Origin: Apostichopus japonicus
Taxonomy: Eukaryota; Echinodermata; Holothuroidea; Aspidochirotida; Stichopodidae
Direction of reading: 5' to 3'
Length of the DNA: 64,000 nt
Assembly: GCF_037975245.1 (NCBI RefSeq)
Contig: NC_092580.1
Coordinates: 22,990,501 to 23,054,500 of the forward strand
Shown: positions 47,687 to 59,977 of the stretch, piece by piece
Numbering within the stretch: position 1 is the stretch's first letter
Layout of the letters: each line of letters opens with the position of its first letter
Translations under genes and position numbers: made by a program
Notes under the pieces: generated by a model
What the model saw: the letters and a program-made list of their open reading frames with translations, nothing else
Databases searched by the model: none
Told to the model about the DNA's origin: nothing

Positions 47687-49140
47687 ATATAGAGAGAGAG
47701 CATCACAAACTGAATGACAACTTGTCTATAAGCTTAAAGCTGCAGTAGGAGTTGAATGGCGGGGAGATGCCTACGTCATTATCATATTGCTATACAAATC
47801 ATTCGTTGATAGTTCTTAGACTGCTTTATCACGATAACAAAAGAGTCAATAAAATTTGTTTTATAAGCAAATTAGTGGATGATCATGAGCTTAAATGTAT
47901 CACTAATGTAATGCTAATGTGAGAAACGTCACATCTGTGGATTTCCCAGTTCTTGAAGAATACTCCCCATCCGCTCTTGTATCCCCCTTGTTCTGCCTTA
48001 CCCGACGCTAAACACTATTCTACTTCTTCCAAAATGATGTAACGGTAAAAACGTTAAAACAACGTAAACATATACTACTATAGTGCTGGAAAATATCCTT
48101 ATTCTAACCATGGAGGTAACACAGACCCTCCATGTTCTAACCCTGTTAATTAAAGACCTTCTCCTCTGGTTTCCAGGCTAGTACATCACTCAGCTAAAAT
48201 TTCCCTTCACGCGATAGAATTCGTAAGCCAGGGGAGGCTTCTGTGCTGGTTAGATGTAAAGGGAGGGCGGGGCGGGGGGGGGGGGGTAGTTTAGGAACGC
48301 CGTAGGCTACAGTGCTTCAGAATTAAATTCGTCACAGGTACCGCTTTTGTTTCTGTTTAGTTGTTATTTTTTCTTGAGAAGGGTGGCAGGTCTGGGGCAT
48401 ACCCTGAATGAAATGAAGCTGTTTTCTGCAATAGTCTCCTGTTTTTATGTTTTTGTTTGTCATTGTTTTAAGTACCGTATATGTTACTGCTTCCATCTGT
48501 CGGAAGTAACTTCCTGTTTTTGCCTATATATTATTTTGCTTCTCATTTCTCATAAATTATCAGTTTTTACCTAAATCTCTGCTAACCTGAAGGAGTTGCA
48601 CCCGTGTAGCTCACACAGGAGTCACATCCCTGTCCCCACACAACGTAAGCCTATAAGAACTTTGTTAATTTTCACCGCTTCATACGGTAATCTATGTCGC
48701 GGAGCTTCATCATTTTTTACCATTCTTTATTAATTCATACAGCTTGGCGCTTATAGAATCCTTTAGTGCTATAAAACACAAGTTGCGTAAATTTACTATC
48801 GTCTGCTCCAGATGCAAGCATTTTCCTTGGAGACTGTTAACATTTGCAGCTAGTCCATACGGAAAACTACAACTAGATTTTTGTGTGTGCCTAATTACCC
48901 TCATGCATGCCTGCTCTATATTACCTCTGCATTGTCTTACAATAGACTCTGCTCCTCAATGTATTCATTAACTGTGAATCAATTGAATAGGTTTGCATCC
49001 ATTTCGTATGCAATGTTAAGTCTGGCTACTATATGTATATAGGCTTCGATGCCCGTCCGTAGGTTTTGTGTTACCTGAGTGCATATAGTGTTGTACACGG
49101 CTGTCAGTGCAGAAACGAAACAGTCTCTCTGACAAGAAAA
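47687..49140. other. No gene recognised
   Basis: A G-run lies at 48,275-48,287. The minus frame at 48,710-48,904 has a coiled-coil-like stretch (LHLEQTIVNLRNLCFIALKD) but no start context or splice partners; it may be an old transposon coding fragment. Confidence 0.35.
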
Positions 49141-49290
49141 GAGTTTTGTAGTTCACCCAATTCTTTAATTTCCAAACAAAAGCGTAACAAGGGTTAGTAT
49201 AACAACAGCATAAGAACAGAGTTTTGTAGTTTCCCCAATTCTTACATTTCCAAACAAAAGCATGGCAAGGGTTAGTATAACAACAGCAAG
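49141..49290. repeat. Two-copy direct repeat, 78-bp period
   Basis: GAGTTTTGTAGTT.. at 49,141 and again at 49,219, each ending TAACAACAGCA. The two copies differ at a few positions (for example AATTCTTTAATTT against AATTCTTACATTT). Confidence 0.9.
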
Positions 49291-51754
49291 CGGTCTACCG
49301 TTACCAAAATTACAAATACACATCTCAAAAACAAAACAAAACAAGTCAAACTACAGGACCTATTTAAATATACAGTCAGCTCGAATCAAGCGCCCTCGGT
49401 GTTTTATTTGATGATGATCATGTATATAGCTGATCAGAAATCATACAGAACTAATGATGTATTTCATTGTCACGTCTTTAACGCAAATCAGACGAACGGC
49501 GAATAGACTAATTAGACAAAATGATGATGCATCACGGCTCCCGGCACTAGGTAAAAGTTTAAATACATTCATGTGACGTCAAGAGAAAATGAAATACTTC
49601 CTTTTTTCCACCTGTTATTTATGGAAGCACAAGTTTGTTTTATATTGCACGGAGCTGCCTGTCTGTCCGGTGACTCATCAAAGTTCATTGTTCTATAATA
49701 AACTTTCTTTCGATTCAGAGATCAACGAGTGATAACTTCTTTGTGTAGTAAGAGAAAGAGAAGTAAAGTAAAGTAAAGTAAAAAAAAATGCAAAACATTA
49801 CCAGTCAGAAATTAATTAATTATCAATGGGAGTAAGTTTATTACTAATTCATTTTCGTTTCAACAACGGTGTTTCTGTGGGAGAGAAAATATCGACTATT
49901 TGATTTCAAGGTTTTTGTCTATTTTGGACTATTTAATAAAAAATTGTTTGTATCGAAATGTTGCCGGAGCATTCAAGGTTCGACTATTTTATCGTACAAC
50001 TTATTTTTCTTATTTTAAAATGTGGGGTGGGGTGGGGTTGAGAATCAAAAGTGACAATCAAAGTTGGTCTCAAGTCCTTTGCCTATAGTCTGTCTCAAAC
50101 TTAAAGCCGAAATTACCGTGGTCTTGAACACTTGAACGTTAGAGTAATAACATTTAATATGAAGAAATTCCAGATATGGATGATATTAGGCTAACAGTAA
50201 CAGGCTATACAACTTCCGGAGCATTTGTAGTAGGCCTACATTCCGCTGAAAATGAATTTCCTCTCAAAAATATATTTCTGTGCTTTAAATAAAAGAGGAC
50301 ATTAATATTTACAAGCGCGGTAGTCCTCAGGATTACCCACCTGCAGAGCTTGGAATACATTCCAGGGATCTGTTAACCCCTCTTTCTGAATTGTGTTTAC
50401 GTGTATTTATGTTCGCCACGAGAAAACACAGAAATATGACGAAATGCTAAAGCTTCCGGCATCACACCTAAGGGATTTGGGGACAAATTGAACGGTCTCT
50501 TTCTCGCGGTATATTTGTGCTTTAAAATCGCTACGAGAAATCTGAAAATGATGCAGCTTCGGTAGTCTTGTTCAAGACCCTATAGCATTCTGCTGTTACT
50601 TTGCCTGTTACAATTAATATGAGTGCGCCCTCGTATCCTCTTTCGAAAATCTGTTAATCCCCTGACAGGCAGATTTGTGGAAGGGCGCCCTCAGTTAGTG
50701 TTATAATTCGACGGTATTTATATATATATATAACGAATGTCTTGCCCAAAGACTACATCTTCCGTGGCTTTTGCCTCCCTTGACCCCAACTAGGGCTCTA
50801 AGATACATTCCATAGTAAATCATCTCCTTACGTGTATTTAAAAGTTTCTTGTGTCTAAAAATGCTGCAGCCCCCGGGATACTTTGCCCCACCCGTGTACT
50901 CCCACCTAATGACAGTGTGAAGTTGTAATTATAACACAAATTGCAACTTTACAATGTGGTTTTCTTTCCAATTGTTGCCCGGCTGCGAATTTTTTTTTCC
51001 CAAACAGGTATGCAATTACGGAGTTTTCAGCCAATCAGATTGCTCGTGACGTCAGCATCAATAATGACCAACGCTTGGAAGTTCGAAGACATATACTGAG
51101 TTACACACTGACACTTGATTGAGTCTAGTTAAGGGGTCTCCCTTCAAACGCCCTAACATTACTTTTAATTCTTGGATTGCATGTTGACCTCACTATGATA
51201 CATACGCTACATTCTATTTGGTTCGTGTTTACGTGATCCACTATTCGTGAGCCGTTCTATTGAAATCAGAATTCGTTTCGTGGAATGGGTAGGCCTACAC
51301 TAAAAGCAACTACACGACGCGAGTTCACGAGTCTTGAGTGAATATACGCAAAACAGTATAGTGTATAGTATGATATATTTCCGTCACTGCACTGTGTACA
51401 GACTTATAATACATATAGGCCTACAGCGCATGTGTGATGCACCCTGTACGAAACGTTCACTGTGCGATGTTATCGATTAATGCCTTCACAGAAAAGTTCG
51501 ATCAAAGTAGATCATACAATACTATAGTGTGCTAAATATATCTAAACCAATTCCAAACATATCTAAATATATGTACGAAAAGCTACGGGTAATTTTGAAC
51601 GGGTATATCTTCGTTGCAACAAATGGATGCAGAACCTCGAAGTGAAGGTTTCTATGGTGATGACGTAACTTTTCCGACCAATCATGAACGACTATTTACG
51701 CACACTTGCAAACCTGCAGCTGCTTGGGAAATAAAATTCGCTGCCCGGCTATAG
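49291..51754. other. No gene recognised; small GTAAA repeat
   Basis: (GTAAA)4 at 49,763-49,783 and a TA run at 50,720-50,735. Otherwise AT-rich with nothing recognisable. Confidence 0.45.
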
Positions 51755-52257
51755 CAGAGCTCCCAACTGTCCCGCAATTCGCGGGTTGGACCCGCATTCT
51801 AACACCCAAAACCGCTGACCTGAGCAAGCGTCCGAAAACCCCGCATGGTAATTGTCAAGTAAACATAAAAAAAAATGCAACAAATTTTGACTTAGCAACC
51901 ATCATTTCTTTAGCATTTAGCATAATAGAGTATTAAACCTCCTTTACAGCATCATTTGAACCTCAAATTAGCTTATATTTCTTTTCATTGGGGCGAGCAG
52001 CGAACATTTTCATGCCACGGGAAAGAATGAATTATCACCTACTGTTCAATTTATTGATGTTACACACAAAAAATGCATATTTCTCAGAAAATTTTGGGTG
52101 ACAAAAGCCTTTCTAAGTGCCACCATTTTACATGTAGGCATCAACAGGATTCCCAAAAAAAAAATCAAAAGGGGACACCCCTCCCCTTATACCCCTCCCC
52201 AGGACGGTGATTCGTGGCACGGACCAGCATTTGCCTTCTCAAGAGTTGGGAGCTATG
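51755..52257. mobile_element. Miniature element with 6-bp target duplication
   Basis: The 503-bp element has termini CAGAGCTCCCAACTGT and (inverted) CATAGCTCCCAACTCT, matching at 14 of 16 positions. It is flanked by identical CTATAG at 51,749-51,754 and 52,258-52,263. The left side carries GTCCCGCAATTCGCGGG; the right side carries GGGGACACCCCTCCCC, also found in the element at 42,908. The termini look hAT-like but the duplication reads as 6 rather than 8 bases. No coding capacity. Confidence 0.8.
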
Positions 52258-55144
52258 CTATAGTCACTAAAGTAGGTCTCGAGAAAAGCTTGTCAGTCTC
52301 GAAATCACTCTACGTCCATTTGGAATATAGTGAATGCATACACCCGCGTGTAAGATAGTGTATATAGTTGGAAACCAAGGGTAACGAAACGTCCACTTTC
52401 ATAAAAATAATTTACTATATTTCTTTGCAAACTCTTTTATGTAACTTCATGCAGGCAAGATTTTTCGGCAACACGTTTTGTATTACTTTTGAACATGGTA
52501 TTCGAAAGATTATTATATACAGGTGTTTTAATATTCATTAAACAATTACTGTCTCGTTCGATAATATGAAACAGACTATTCAAATTTCTATTGTTTTATT
52601 TAAGCACCCATTAGCAATTAGTGAAGAGGAACAAAAATCATAATCCTCCTCACAATTTTCATTGATGGGAAGTTGGTGGGGGGGGGGGGATTTTCATATG
52701 TGGGGAGTAGGGAAGTTATAACTACCCCTCTGCCCCTTACAACAGTATATTTTCATGGTGAAGCAAACAGTGTAGGCTATATAGAAAGCTGCCATGGTAT
52801 GAAGTAATAAACTGTTACTTAGAAAATATAACAATAATAATGATTATAAACAATGTAAACTTTGATTTCAAACACTGATCGAATAATGTGCACGAGGAGT
52901 CAGTGAACTTCATGAAGCATATCGAGGACACAATATTTCACCACTATAGGTTGAAGTTAGCTGAAATGAAAATATTTTCAACCGGTGAGAACGATAAAAC
53001 CGGTATGTCAACAGCAATTTGTTATTTACATGGATGCATCCTCTTTTCCGATTTATGACATCATCTGTGTCAATTGAGAGAGTCCTACTCACCCTCCAGC
53101 GACGAACTGGACTTTGAAAATGAGGGCAAACGTTACATTACATGAGTAAATGCATCGACCATTCGCATTTTGAGCCTGGAAGGATATCGATTTGTTTGTA
53201 GTTAATATACACATTTAGAGTTCATTGCTCTCAACCTTTTGAGAGAGTAGTATTAACATATAAATAAATTTCGCGATTAAGGAAAAGATAAGAAACACAA
53301 TGCTCAATTGTTCATATGGATTCCTTGTGGAACTCGGCACAAAACACCTCTTTACGCAGCAAATATCGCTACAAAATAAGTACAATTCGCGCTAACTCTT
53401 TTCATAACTTTTTAAGTGTTGCACTCAGAAAACTGTTTCTTATATCATTTTGAAGAATATTGTGTCCTCTTTACAAAAATGTGTCGTTATTTATGATGCG
53501 TGTGAACTAAACCTCGTTCTTTTTAATCTGAGAAAGTAAAAACCACTTCGGAAAGCAGTGAACGTCTTCAAAACATCCCTATCTCGCAAGGCTTACATTG
53601 TGCTTGCTTGGAGTGTGATTGCGTAACCAATTTCTTTCCTATGCCAAAGAAAAGTTCGTTGACTCCTCTCTCTAGTGATAAAACTCGACTTGATTGGTCA
53701 ATATTAAGGCTCGTACTTTTCACCAGCAAATCAAAAGCATCGTAAGAAATTTTGGGAAGTCCTCCTGTGCGCGGCTAATCACCACAGTGTGCAGTGCTCT
53801 CACAGCAATTTCGGAGAGTGAAAACCGCAAGCTTCCTGTGCGTATACAACATGGATAATGGGCCGTTTATAGAGCAAAAGTTTCCATATGTAAACTAATG
53901 ATACAGTCCAAAGTATCCAATTAACATCTCCATATTTGTCAAACCAGACATGGATACATAAATATTTCCTATTCTCTCAAAACTGGCATCACGCGATTTC
54001 GTTGTAATAAAAACATCAGCTGTCTTTTGTCTTTATTATTTATATGCAAAGTAGGTCAAGTGTGTTCCATGAATGAAATTTAAGTTGTTGAAATCCAACC
54101 ATGTTGTATTAATTTGTAGATGTATTACTTGGCTTTTTATAATGCAATAATTTTTCTTGGAAATTCAAGGATAAAATAATTGATTTCAATTGGTCTTCTT
54201 CTACCTATAGCAACGCCGTGCCATGTCAAGGTGTGAGCGCGCAGCGCGGCGACTGTACTTGTTCTTACTATTTGTCAGGCCAGCTGGAAGCTGCTGACCA
54301 ATAGCAACAGCCTGCCGAATCTGCTATGTAAATTCCTCATTCGTAATCATCCTACGCTGAGCAATGACCTACGATAAACGTGGTGGTTGGGTTTACTTCT
54401 CCTCTAAGCGTATAGTCCAGAGTCGTTTTCATATTAACTATAGATAACCGGCCGCCCCTAATTCCGCCAGCCCCCTCAACCACCCCCTACCCCTCCACCA
54501 CCCCCCCCAAAAGACACCAAACCATTTGTATATATTTGAATTACAGCGTTGAGAGAAATGACATTTCAAACTTAAATATAGGGGGGCATGTGTCTGTATC
54601 CAACTGTATGATCCTTCGCAGGCGCATCCCTCCTCAACGAAAATCAAACCATGCACATGGCTCATCACATTACAGATATTTCTGTGCTTAACATGTAAAT
54701 CTATATATGCAAATCTATTTCCTATTTCTCGTTGTCAACGGCGATTCTATGTCATTGAAACGGAAGATCCTTGTGATGTTTATAAACACAACGCGGGATG
54801 CTCATTGCCTTTTAACAATGAAATGAGGTATGTATTCTTCCAGGAATATCTCCTATATATAGTATAACAGCAGCACAGAGTTTTCCATAATCAAAAGTGA
54901 TTGATCGGAACTGTTCATATTCATGCAAGGGAGAGTGTTAACATATACCTGCGCGTCAGGCCCGGTATTCATCGGACTCACAAACTGGTAAAGCCTTCGT
55001 CGTTTTATTCATCTATATTTGGTTAGAACTAATAGCTGACCTAAGCTATCGATACAGTGTTGTCTGATATTGAACCGGCTTTATTCTGCATTTAGTTTGA
55101 ATAAATGTAAATTTTTATGTTTGTCAGCAGCGGATTTCATGATC
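52258..55144. other. Upstream region of the LRR-Ig gene; no gene seen
   Basis: AT-rich, with a G-run at 52,679-52,690 and C-rich stretch at 54,480-54,515. 54,225-54,255 is locally CpG-rich (GAGCGCGCAGCGCGGCG). The promoter and first noncoding exon of the LRR-Ig gene probably lie here but cannot be placed. Confidence 0.4.
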
Positions 55145-55184
55145 TCGGTTTTCTTTCCTTCCATGTTTTTGTTTGCTCACTCAG
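55145..55184 (+). promoter_or_regulatory. Splice acceptor of a 5'UTR intron
   Basis: A long pyrimidine-rich tract (TTTTCTTTCCTTCC..GTTTGCTCACTCAG) ends in CAG at 55,184. The exon would start at 55,185, 109 bases before the ATG, so the gene probably has an upstream noncoding exon. Confidence 0.6.
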
Positions 55185-55293
55185 GGGTTTCAACTAACGG
55201 ATTTATGTTATTGTGATCGTGAAATTTCGTTTGTACATGAAAAGAACCACAGTGTAGTAAATTTACCCACTTGAAGGTGAACCCAACTCATCC

Positions 55294-56814
55294 ATGATGA
55301 TGCTGTCATATACTGGTCTGCTATACATAGTAATATTATTGCCGACCAATATTGCGTCGGTGTCATCTTCCATCCAAGACTGTGGAATCACGGAAAGTAG
55401 CAACCATGTATTGGTAGATTGTTCATCGATTGGACTTCTTCAAATACCGCCTAAGATACCGGTTACCGTCACTAGCTTGAAACTCCAAAATAACTCTATA
55501 GAAACTATCGGCGCATCCGATTTAAGAGATTTGTTAAATCTTTCTCAGTTGGATCTTTCGAATAATCGCATATCGTGGATACACGACAAAGCTTTTGACG
55601 GTTTGGCCAACCTTTGGGATTTGACCCTTAGCCACAATCGTTTGACGAGAATCCCGGACGGTGGTTTTGACGGTTTAATACAACTATATACATTGACATT
55701 AAATCATAACCTTTTGACTGAGGTCAACCTATCTTTAATCACGCATAAAACTCTCATCGCATTGAACTTACGAAATAACAACATCTCGCGCATTGGGTCA
55801 AGTTTTATCAATAGAGAGGATGGGAATTTCTCCAGCTACCATGACCTAATCGAGTTGGAGCATTTAGATCTCGGTGATAACCAATTACAGACCTTACCTA
55901 ATGAGATATTCTACGCATTATCATTGGAAACTGTTAATCTGTCTGGAAACCCTTGGAGATGTGATTGCCATCTTAAATGGCTTGCAAAATGGCTGACGGT
56001 TCACAGGGAAACGACACAGCCCACTGAAATTGAACCAACTTGTGGCAATTCTGGACCTAACATAGGAAAACGTATTCGACGGGTTGAGTTTAATGATTTC
56101 GTTTGCGGTCCAACACCAATTCCACATTCGTCCACGATCTTCATCAGAGAAGGTGCTTTATCCGAAGTTCTCTGTCCAGTTTCTGCAGACCCACGACCGG
56201 ATATACGATGGTTTGTCAACGGTAGTCTTGTTACTTCTAATGATGTTAACGAGCCCATGATATTACAGTACGTATTAGTGACGCAAACACTGAGCATAAT
56301 GTTATTCCCATTGAACACTCAAGCCACATACCTTCTTACTTGTCAGGCAAATAATACAGCGGGGTCATTGTTAATCTCATTTTTAGTCCAAGTTGTTAAA
56401 TCAAGCGACTGGAAGTCAAAGTCTCACTTGTCAAAACTAGGTACTTGCTTTGATGACTTGACTAAACTCTTGGCATTTAGTACAGTCATATCAGGATTGG
56501 TCAGTGTGTTTACGCTATCGATGATTTTTCACGACAAGTTGAAAAGGTACAAGAGACATAGAGCCCAGAGAAACATGTATGTAATGTATAGGCCACCGCA
56601 GACTCGAGGTGACCATTACACAGAACCGTGTTACGCCCTCCTACGACAGGGTCAAATCAGCACTTCCGCCACCCCTCACCAACGTACTACTCCAGAGATA
56701 ACCAGAGTGGAGAATAGCCAGTCATCCGAAGTTTCAGACCGTTCCTCTCAATTTTCAAGCTATGACTCGTCCGGTTATCTTATAGTCTCTGATGGTGAAA
56801 ATACTGGGGAATAG
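55294..56814 (+). CDS. LRR-Ig single-pass membrane receptor
   Basis: A 506-residue cell-surface protein. A signal peptide occupies about residues 1-26; a short LRRNT cap (C30, C43) is followed by seven LRRs (LxxLxLxxNxI, about 60-219), then a complete LRRCT (PWRCDCHLKWL with C223, C225, C250, C271). One Ig domain follows at about 280-366 (C294, W306, C350, then CQANNTAG); the Tyr usually two residues before the second Ig Cys is Leu. A transmembrane helix lies at about 392-412, then a 94-residue cytoplasmic tail. N-glycosylation sequons occur at N66, N82, N145, N163, N178, N215, N309 and N353. The tail has YALL (Y447) and SGYLIV (Y495), the latter fitting the ITIM consensus. In-frame TAA at 55,258 supports the start; three Met codons in a row leave the exact one open. 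The intronless coding region and layout resemble LINGO/AMIGO/LRIG-type adhesion or immune receptors; orthology is unknown. Confidence 0.95.
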   Translation: MMMLSYTGLLYIVILLPTNIASVSSSIQDCGITESSNHVLVDCSSIGLLQIPPKIPVTVTSLKLQNNSIETIGASDLRDLLNLSQLDLSNNRISWIHDKAFDGLANLWDLTLSHNRLTRIPDGGFDGLIQLYTLTLNHNLLTEVNLSLITHKTLIALNLRNNNISRIGSSFINREDGNFSSYHDLIELEHLDLGDNQLQTLPNEIFYALSLETVNLSGNPWRCDCHLKWLAKWLTVHRETTQPTEIEPTCGNSGPNIGKRIRRVEFNDFVCGPTPIPHSSTIFIREGALSEVLCPVSADPRPDIRWFVNGSLVTSNDVNEPMILQYVLVTQTLSIMLFPLNTQATYLLTCQANNTAGSLLISFLVQVVKSSDWKSKSHLSKLGTCFDDLTKLLAFSTVISGLVSVFTLSMIFHDKLKRYKRHRAQRNMYVMYRPPQTRGDHYTEPCYALLRQGQISTSATPHQRTTPEITRVENSQSSEVSDRSSQFSSYDSSGYLIVSDGENTGE

Positions 56815-57257
56815 TCATGACACGTGCATGCTGACTATATCAGTGCCTCATAGTTGTAGCAGATGGGCCTGTAGGCTGGAGTGCAGCAGTAAGGACGAGT
56901 TTTAGGATCAGTGTATACGAAAGGATACCGAATAATGTTACTCCCCTTGCAACCCTTAGTCTTATCTGAACGTGTAACTCTCCTCATCGCGAACTTTAAG
57001 TGACATTACATATACTGGTATTGGTCCTATAGTTTAGATATATGTGGCGTTTCTTTCTCTATTTTATTTTCACTGTTATACAATGGTCCTTGACATAATC
57101 AAACCATGATTTTCTTCCGTTTATGTATATCCAATGTATATATTGTACATAATTTGTAGCAACGTAATCAAAGCAATTAACATCACTGCCGCGGAAACGG
57201 GATTCCTCCAAAGACTGGACCCGGGAGACACGAAAATACTAACGATAGTAAAAATGT

Positions 57258-57263
57258 AATAAA
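57258..57263 (+). terminator. Possible polyadenylation signal AATAAA
   Basis: First AATAAA after the LRR-Ig stop, about 445 bases downstream, giving a 3'UTR of ordinary length. No strong GT-rich element follows closely. Confidence 0.3.
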
Positions 57264-58154
57264 TTCCCGCCGCAAATAGTACGTAATCTTTTTTCCACTC
57301 ATGTGTATACACCTTGTTTTGCGCAAACTTATACTTACAGCTAACACTGACTGCCAACGAGTTCTCGCAGAATGGCCATGCTCCGGACAATCCTCTCCCT
57401 TCCTGGTCTCGCAGATTAACACATTAATGTATATCAATAGCTATATTGTTATGTCAGTCTAGACTATAGAGCCTCGTTTGCTTTAGACTCGAACTTGGAC
57501 TAGGACTCGTGAAGGCTTCGGTGGTTTAGGTATGCCCTATAGCTCGCCGAGTACCATACATGGACACGAACTTGTGGTCCTATTAAGAGAGTCAACCCAC
57601 CTTTTTATAAACTCCTCCGGTAATATATACGAGGTAATAATAATAGTATCCTTTCTACCTCAAGAAAAGTCACTTGATCGTTAGCACCTTTGCACGAAAG
57701 GGCAAACGATGTTATCCATAACAGCCTACTTAGTGTCGTTACCACGGGGATATGCACACGACGATGCTGTGTTTATATAGGGCAGTAACAAGATTATATT
57801 GAACAGTAATTATTATTTCACACAGCTATCTTAGCCAAAAGGCTTTAGAATGTTATAATGACTCCTTTAGCGGGTATTGGCAAATTTAGCTGATAGAGGG
57901 GAAACTGACACGCACATACACACGCACACACCCACACACACACAAACAGCAATAACAAAAGCAAAAACAACAGCAGAAAAGTTTCAAATTGCACAATTTT
58001 TATTTATCTTCTTGTAAGATCCGTTGAATGTCTATATTATGTGGGCTAGTTGTATATTTGCATTCAGGTTCTAAGGAACTTAATGGTGACATGTATATTT
58101 AATATAATTAAATAACAACATCGATCATGCATAATGTATTGTAGATTAACATAT

Positions 58155-58160
58155 AATAAA
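58155..58160 (+). terminator. Alternative polyadenylation signal AATAAA
   Basis: AATAAA followed within 25-50 bases by a GT/T-rich stretch (GTTTTTGTTTGACTTTC), a better downstream element than the one at 57,258. It would give a 3'UTR of about 1.35 kb. Confidence 0.35.
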
Positions 58161-58369
58161 GCAACTGATATCAGAGTTAGTTTTTGTTTGACTTTCATTT
58201 TCTTTCGTTTTTATATCTATGTTTGATAAGATACTGACATTTGAATATTGCCATTGTTAATTCTTGTCACCTGCTGATGCATGCGTAACTTGACTTCATT
58301 AATATATTTTAAGTTTCTATCACTGGTGTGGCTATACCCCATGATTTCTTTATTTTCTATGAATTTCAG

Positions 58370-58675
58370 AGGGTAGCATTGCAAAGGCAAACTGACCAGC
58401 TGAGACAGAATCCAAATCTCCCTTTAAAACAATGCAATGTTCAGGGTATATTTGCTGGTGTTATTTCATTATGGAACGATTTATTTTCTCGGGCCAGGGT
58501 CGAAAATCTTTCGCGTGCTACATTTGAGAATGCCCGCGAGGTCTACACCGTAATGACGTCCTATCTGACATGCAATTACAAAGTAACGGCAACAAGCTTC
58601 TTTCTTATCCCAAAACAAAACAAAAAACAACAATACATATATGCAGGGAAATTTATCATCGAAGCGCTTGGCAAT
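58370..58675 (+). CDS. Candidate 306-bp internal exon, product unknown
   Basis: A strong acceptor (TTTCTTTATTTTCTATGAATTTCAG) opens a phase-0 frame of 102 codons without a stop, ending exactly at a consensus donor AAT|GTAAGTTAT. It begins RVALQRQTDQLRQNPNLPLK and includes SLWNDLFSRARVENLSRATF. The N-terminal two-thirds is polar and protein-like; the last third (from TSFFLIPKQNKK) is less so, and earlier donors (GTAATG after EVYT, GTAACG after NYK) could shorten it. No domain recognised. A 102-codon stretch free of stops between good splice sites is unlikely by chance in this AT-rich DNA. It may belong to a gene downstream of the LRR-Ig gene. Confidence 0.4.
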
Positions 58676-59896
58676 GTAAGTTATATAACCAGCCTCTAGT
58701 GACGTCAGGTTTTAACTCCTCTGGAATATTACAGAACTCACCAAGCAAGTTTAAATTATTCTTTACATGTACAATAGAAGTTTGTCCCCGAACCAGTGAA
58801 GCATCCTGACGGCAACCAATAGCTTGTCCCTCCCTTCCAAATGCACACATTTTCCGTCATTAGCAAAAGTCGATTTACTACACGGAGTAGAAACACAACA
58901 TCCCTCAACGTCTGATCTATTTCAAGTGGCATATACATAACAAATTAGTTACCTGTGTTAATTCGTGTTGCTCAGTCAAAAATGATCTCCAGCCTTTAGC
59001 CCCATTACCTTTGTGATTTATGGTGGTTCTACATCTTGACGGAGACACTGAAATCATTTCTTCATTTTCAAAATGATTTTGTCGATAACTGACTATATTT
59101 CTCGTTTTCCGCCGGCGATTCCCCCACCCCCCATCACCAGCTTCCAGTCATGAGCAAATTATAACTTGGAAAAACCCTGAAGAATCGAACTCCGATGATA
59201 CATGTTCCACCCTCAATCTATCGGCCAAAAGACACGGATAATTTATATGATGAAGATTTTTTTTATATTCCACATATACTCCAATGAATGCGCTTTTGTC
59301 ATTGTACATTCATACAAATCGGTATATATATAGTCGAGAAATTTAGTCTTTTCCCACTAAATATGTCATGTTTAGTTTAAAACAGTTCAGATATACAAAA
59401 GTTCAATCACTTCAAACATTTTAATAATTCTTCATTAACGTAGTCACATTATACCTACAGTAAGCCGTTGTCCCATTTCTTTGTAGTTTGAAAATCCGTT
59501 CAAGGTGTTGCCCCTAAATGACATAAAAGAGTCCTTTGAATAATTCATTCACACTATAAGAATAACTGGGATTTTACTTCCATTTTTCATACATAACTGT
59601 AATATTGAGGCAACGCTAAATGGTACAGAAATTAAGCAACGACTACCTTGAATTAATTGCCTATGTAAGATAAACTTGGAACACAAATTGGTCTTCTCGA
59701 ACTTTCATAATAAAGAAATAACTCTTACATAACTCCCAAATAGATTGTGACCTGCATATGTAGCTATTTTGGGTCATTGTCTGTTTATACCTTTATAAAC
59801 GGTATGTACTATTTTCGCCAAGATCTGACTGTCAACGTGTGGGCCCCATCGATACTATCGTTTGCCCTCTATTTTCCTCACAATACTTTGTTGCAG
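58676..59896. other. No gene seen
   Basis: AT-rich noncoding sequence, perhaps an intron between the flanking candidate exons. Confidence 0.4.
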
Positions 59897-59977
59897 ACGA
59901 ATGTTGGACATCCGGGAATTCGAATCAGAAATTTTTGCATATTCATTACTAATCATAGAAGATGGCGAACTCCACAT
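59897..59977 (+). CDS. Candidate 81-bp internal exon, product unknown
   Basis: A long pyrimidine-rich acceptor (CTCTATTTTCCTCACAATACTTTGTTGCAG) and a consensus donor CAT|GTAAGTCAAG bound 81 bases. With one carried-in base the frame reads RMLDIREFESEIFAYSLLII then EDGELH, leaving two bases; this is strikingly protein-like and acidic. The phase-0 frame is also open (TNVGHPGIRIRNF..) and is the one compatible with the exon ending at 58,675, so the true frame is undecided. No family recognised. Confidence 0.45.

Larger units (their letters stand above)
56815..58369. other. Putative 3'UTR and intergenic DNA
   Basis: Follows the LRR-Ig stop. An antisense frame at 57,121-57,390 encodes two hydrophobic stretches (VLFAAGIYYIFTIVSIFV and AAVMLIALITLLQIMYNIYI) but is interrupted by a GTAAGTAT-like donor and has no clear gene context. 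A CA-rich stretch lies at 57,910-57,945. Confidence 0.45.
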
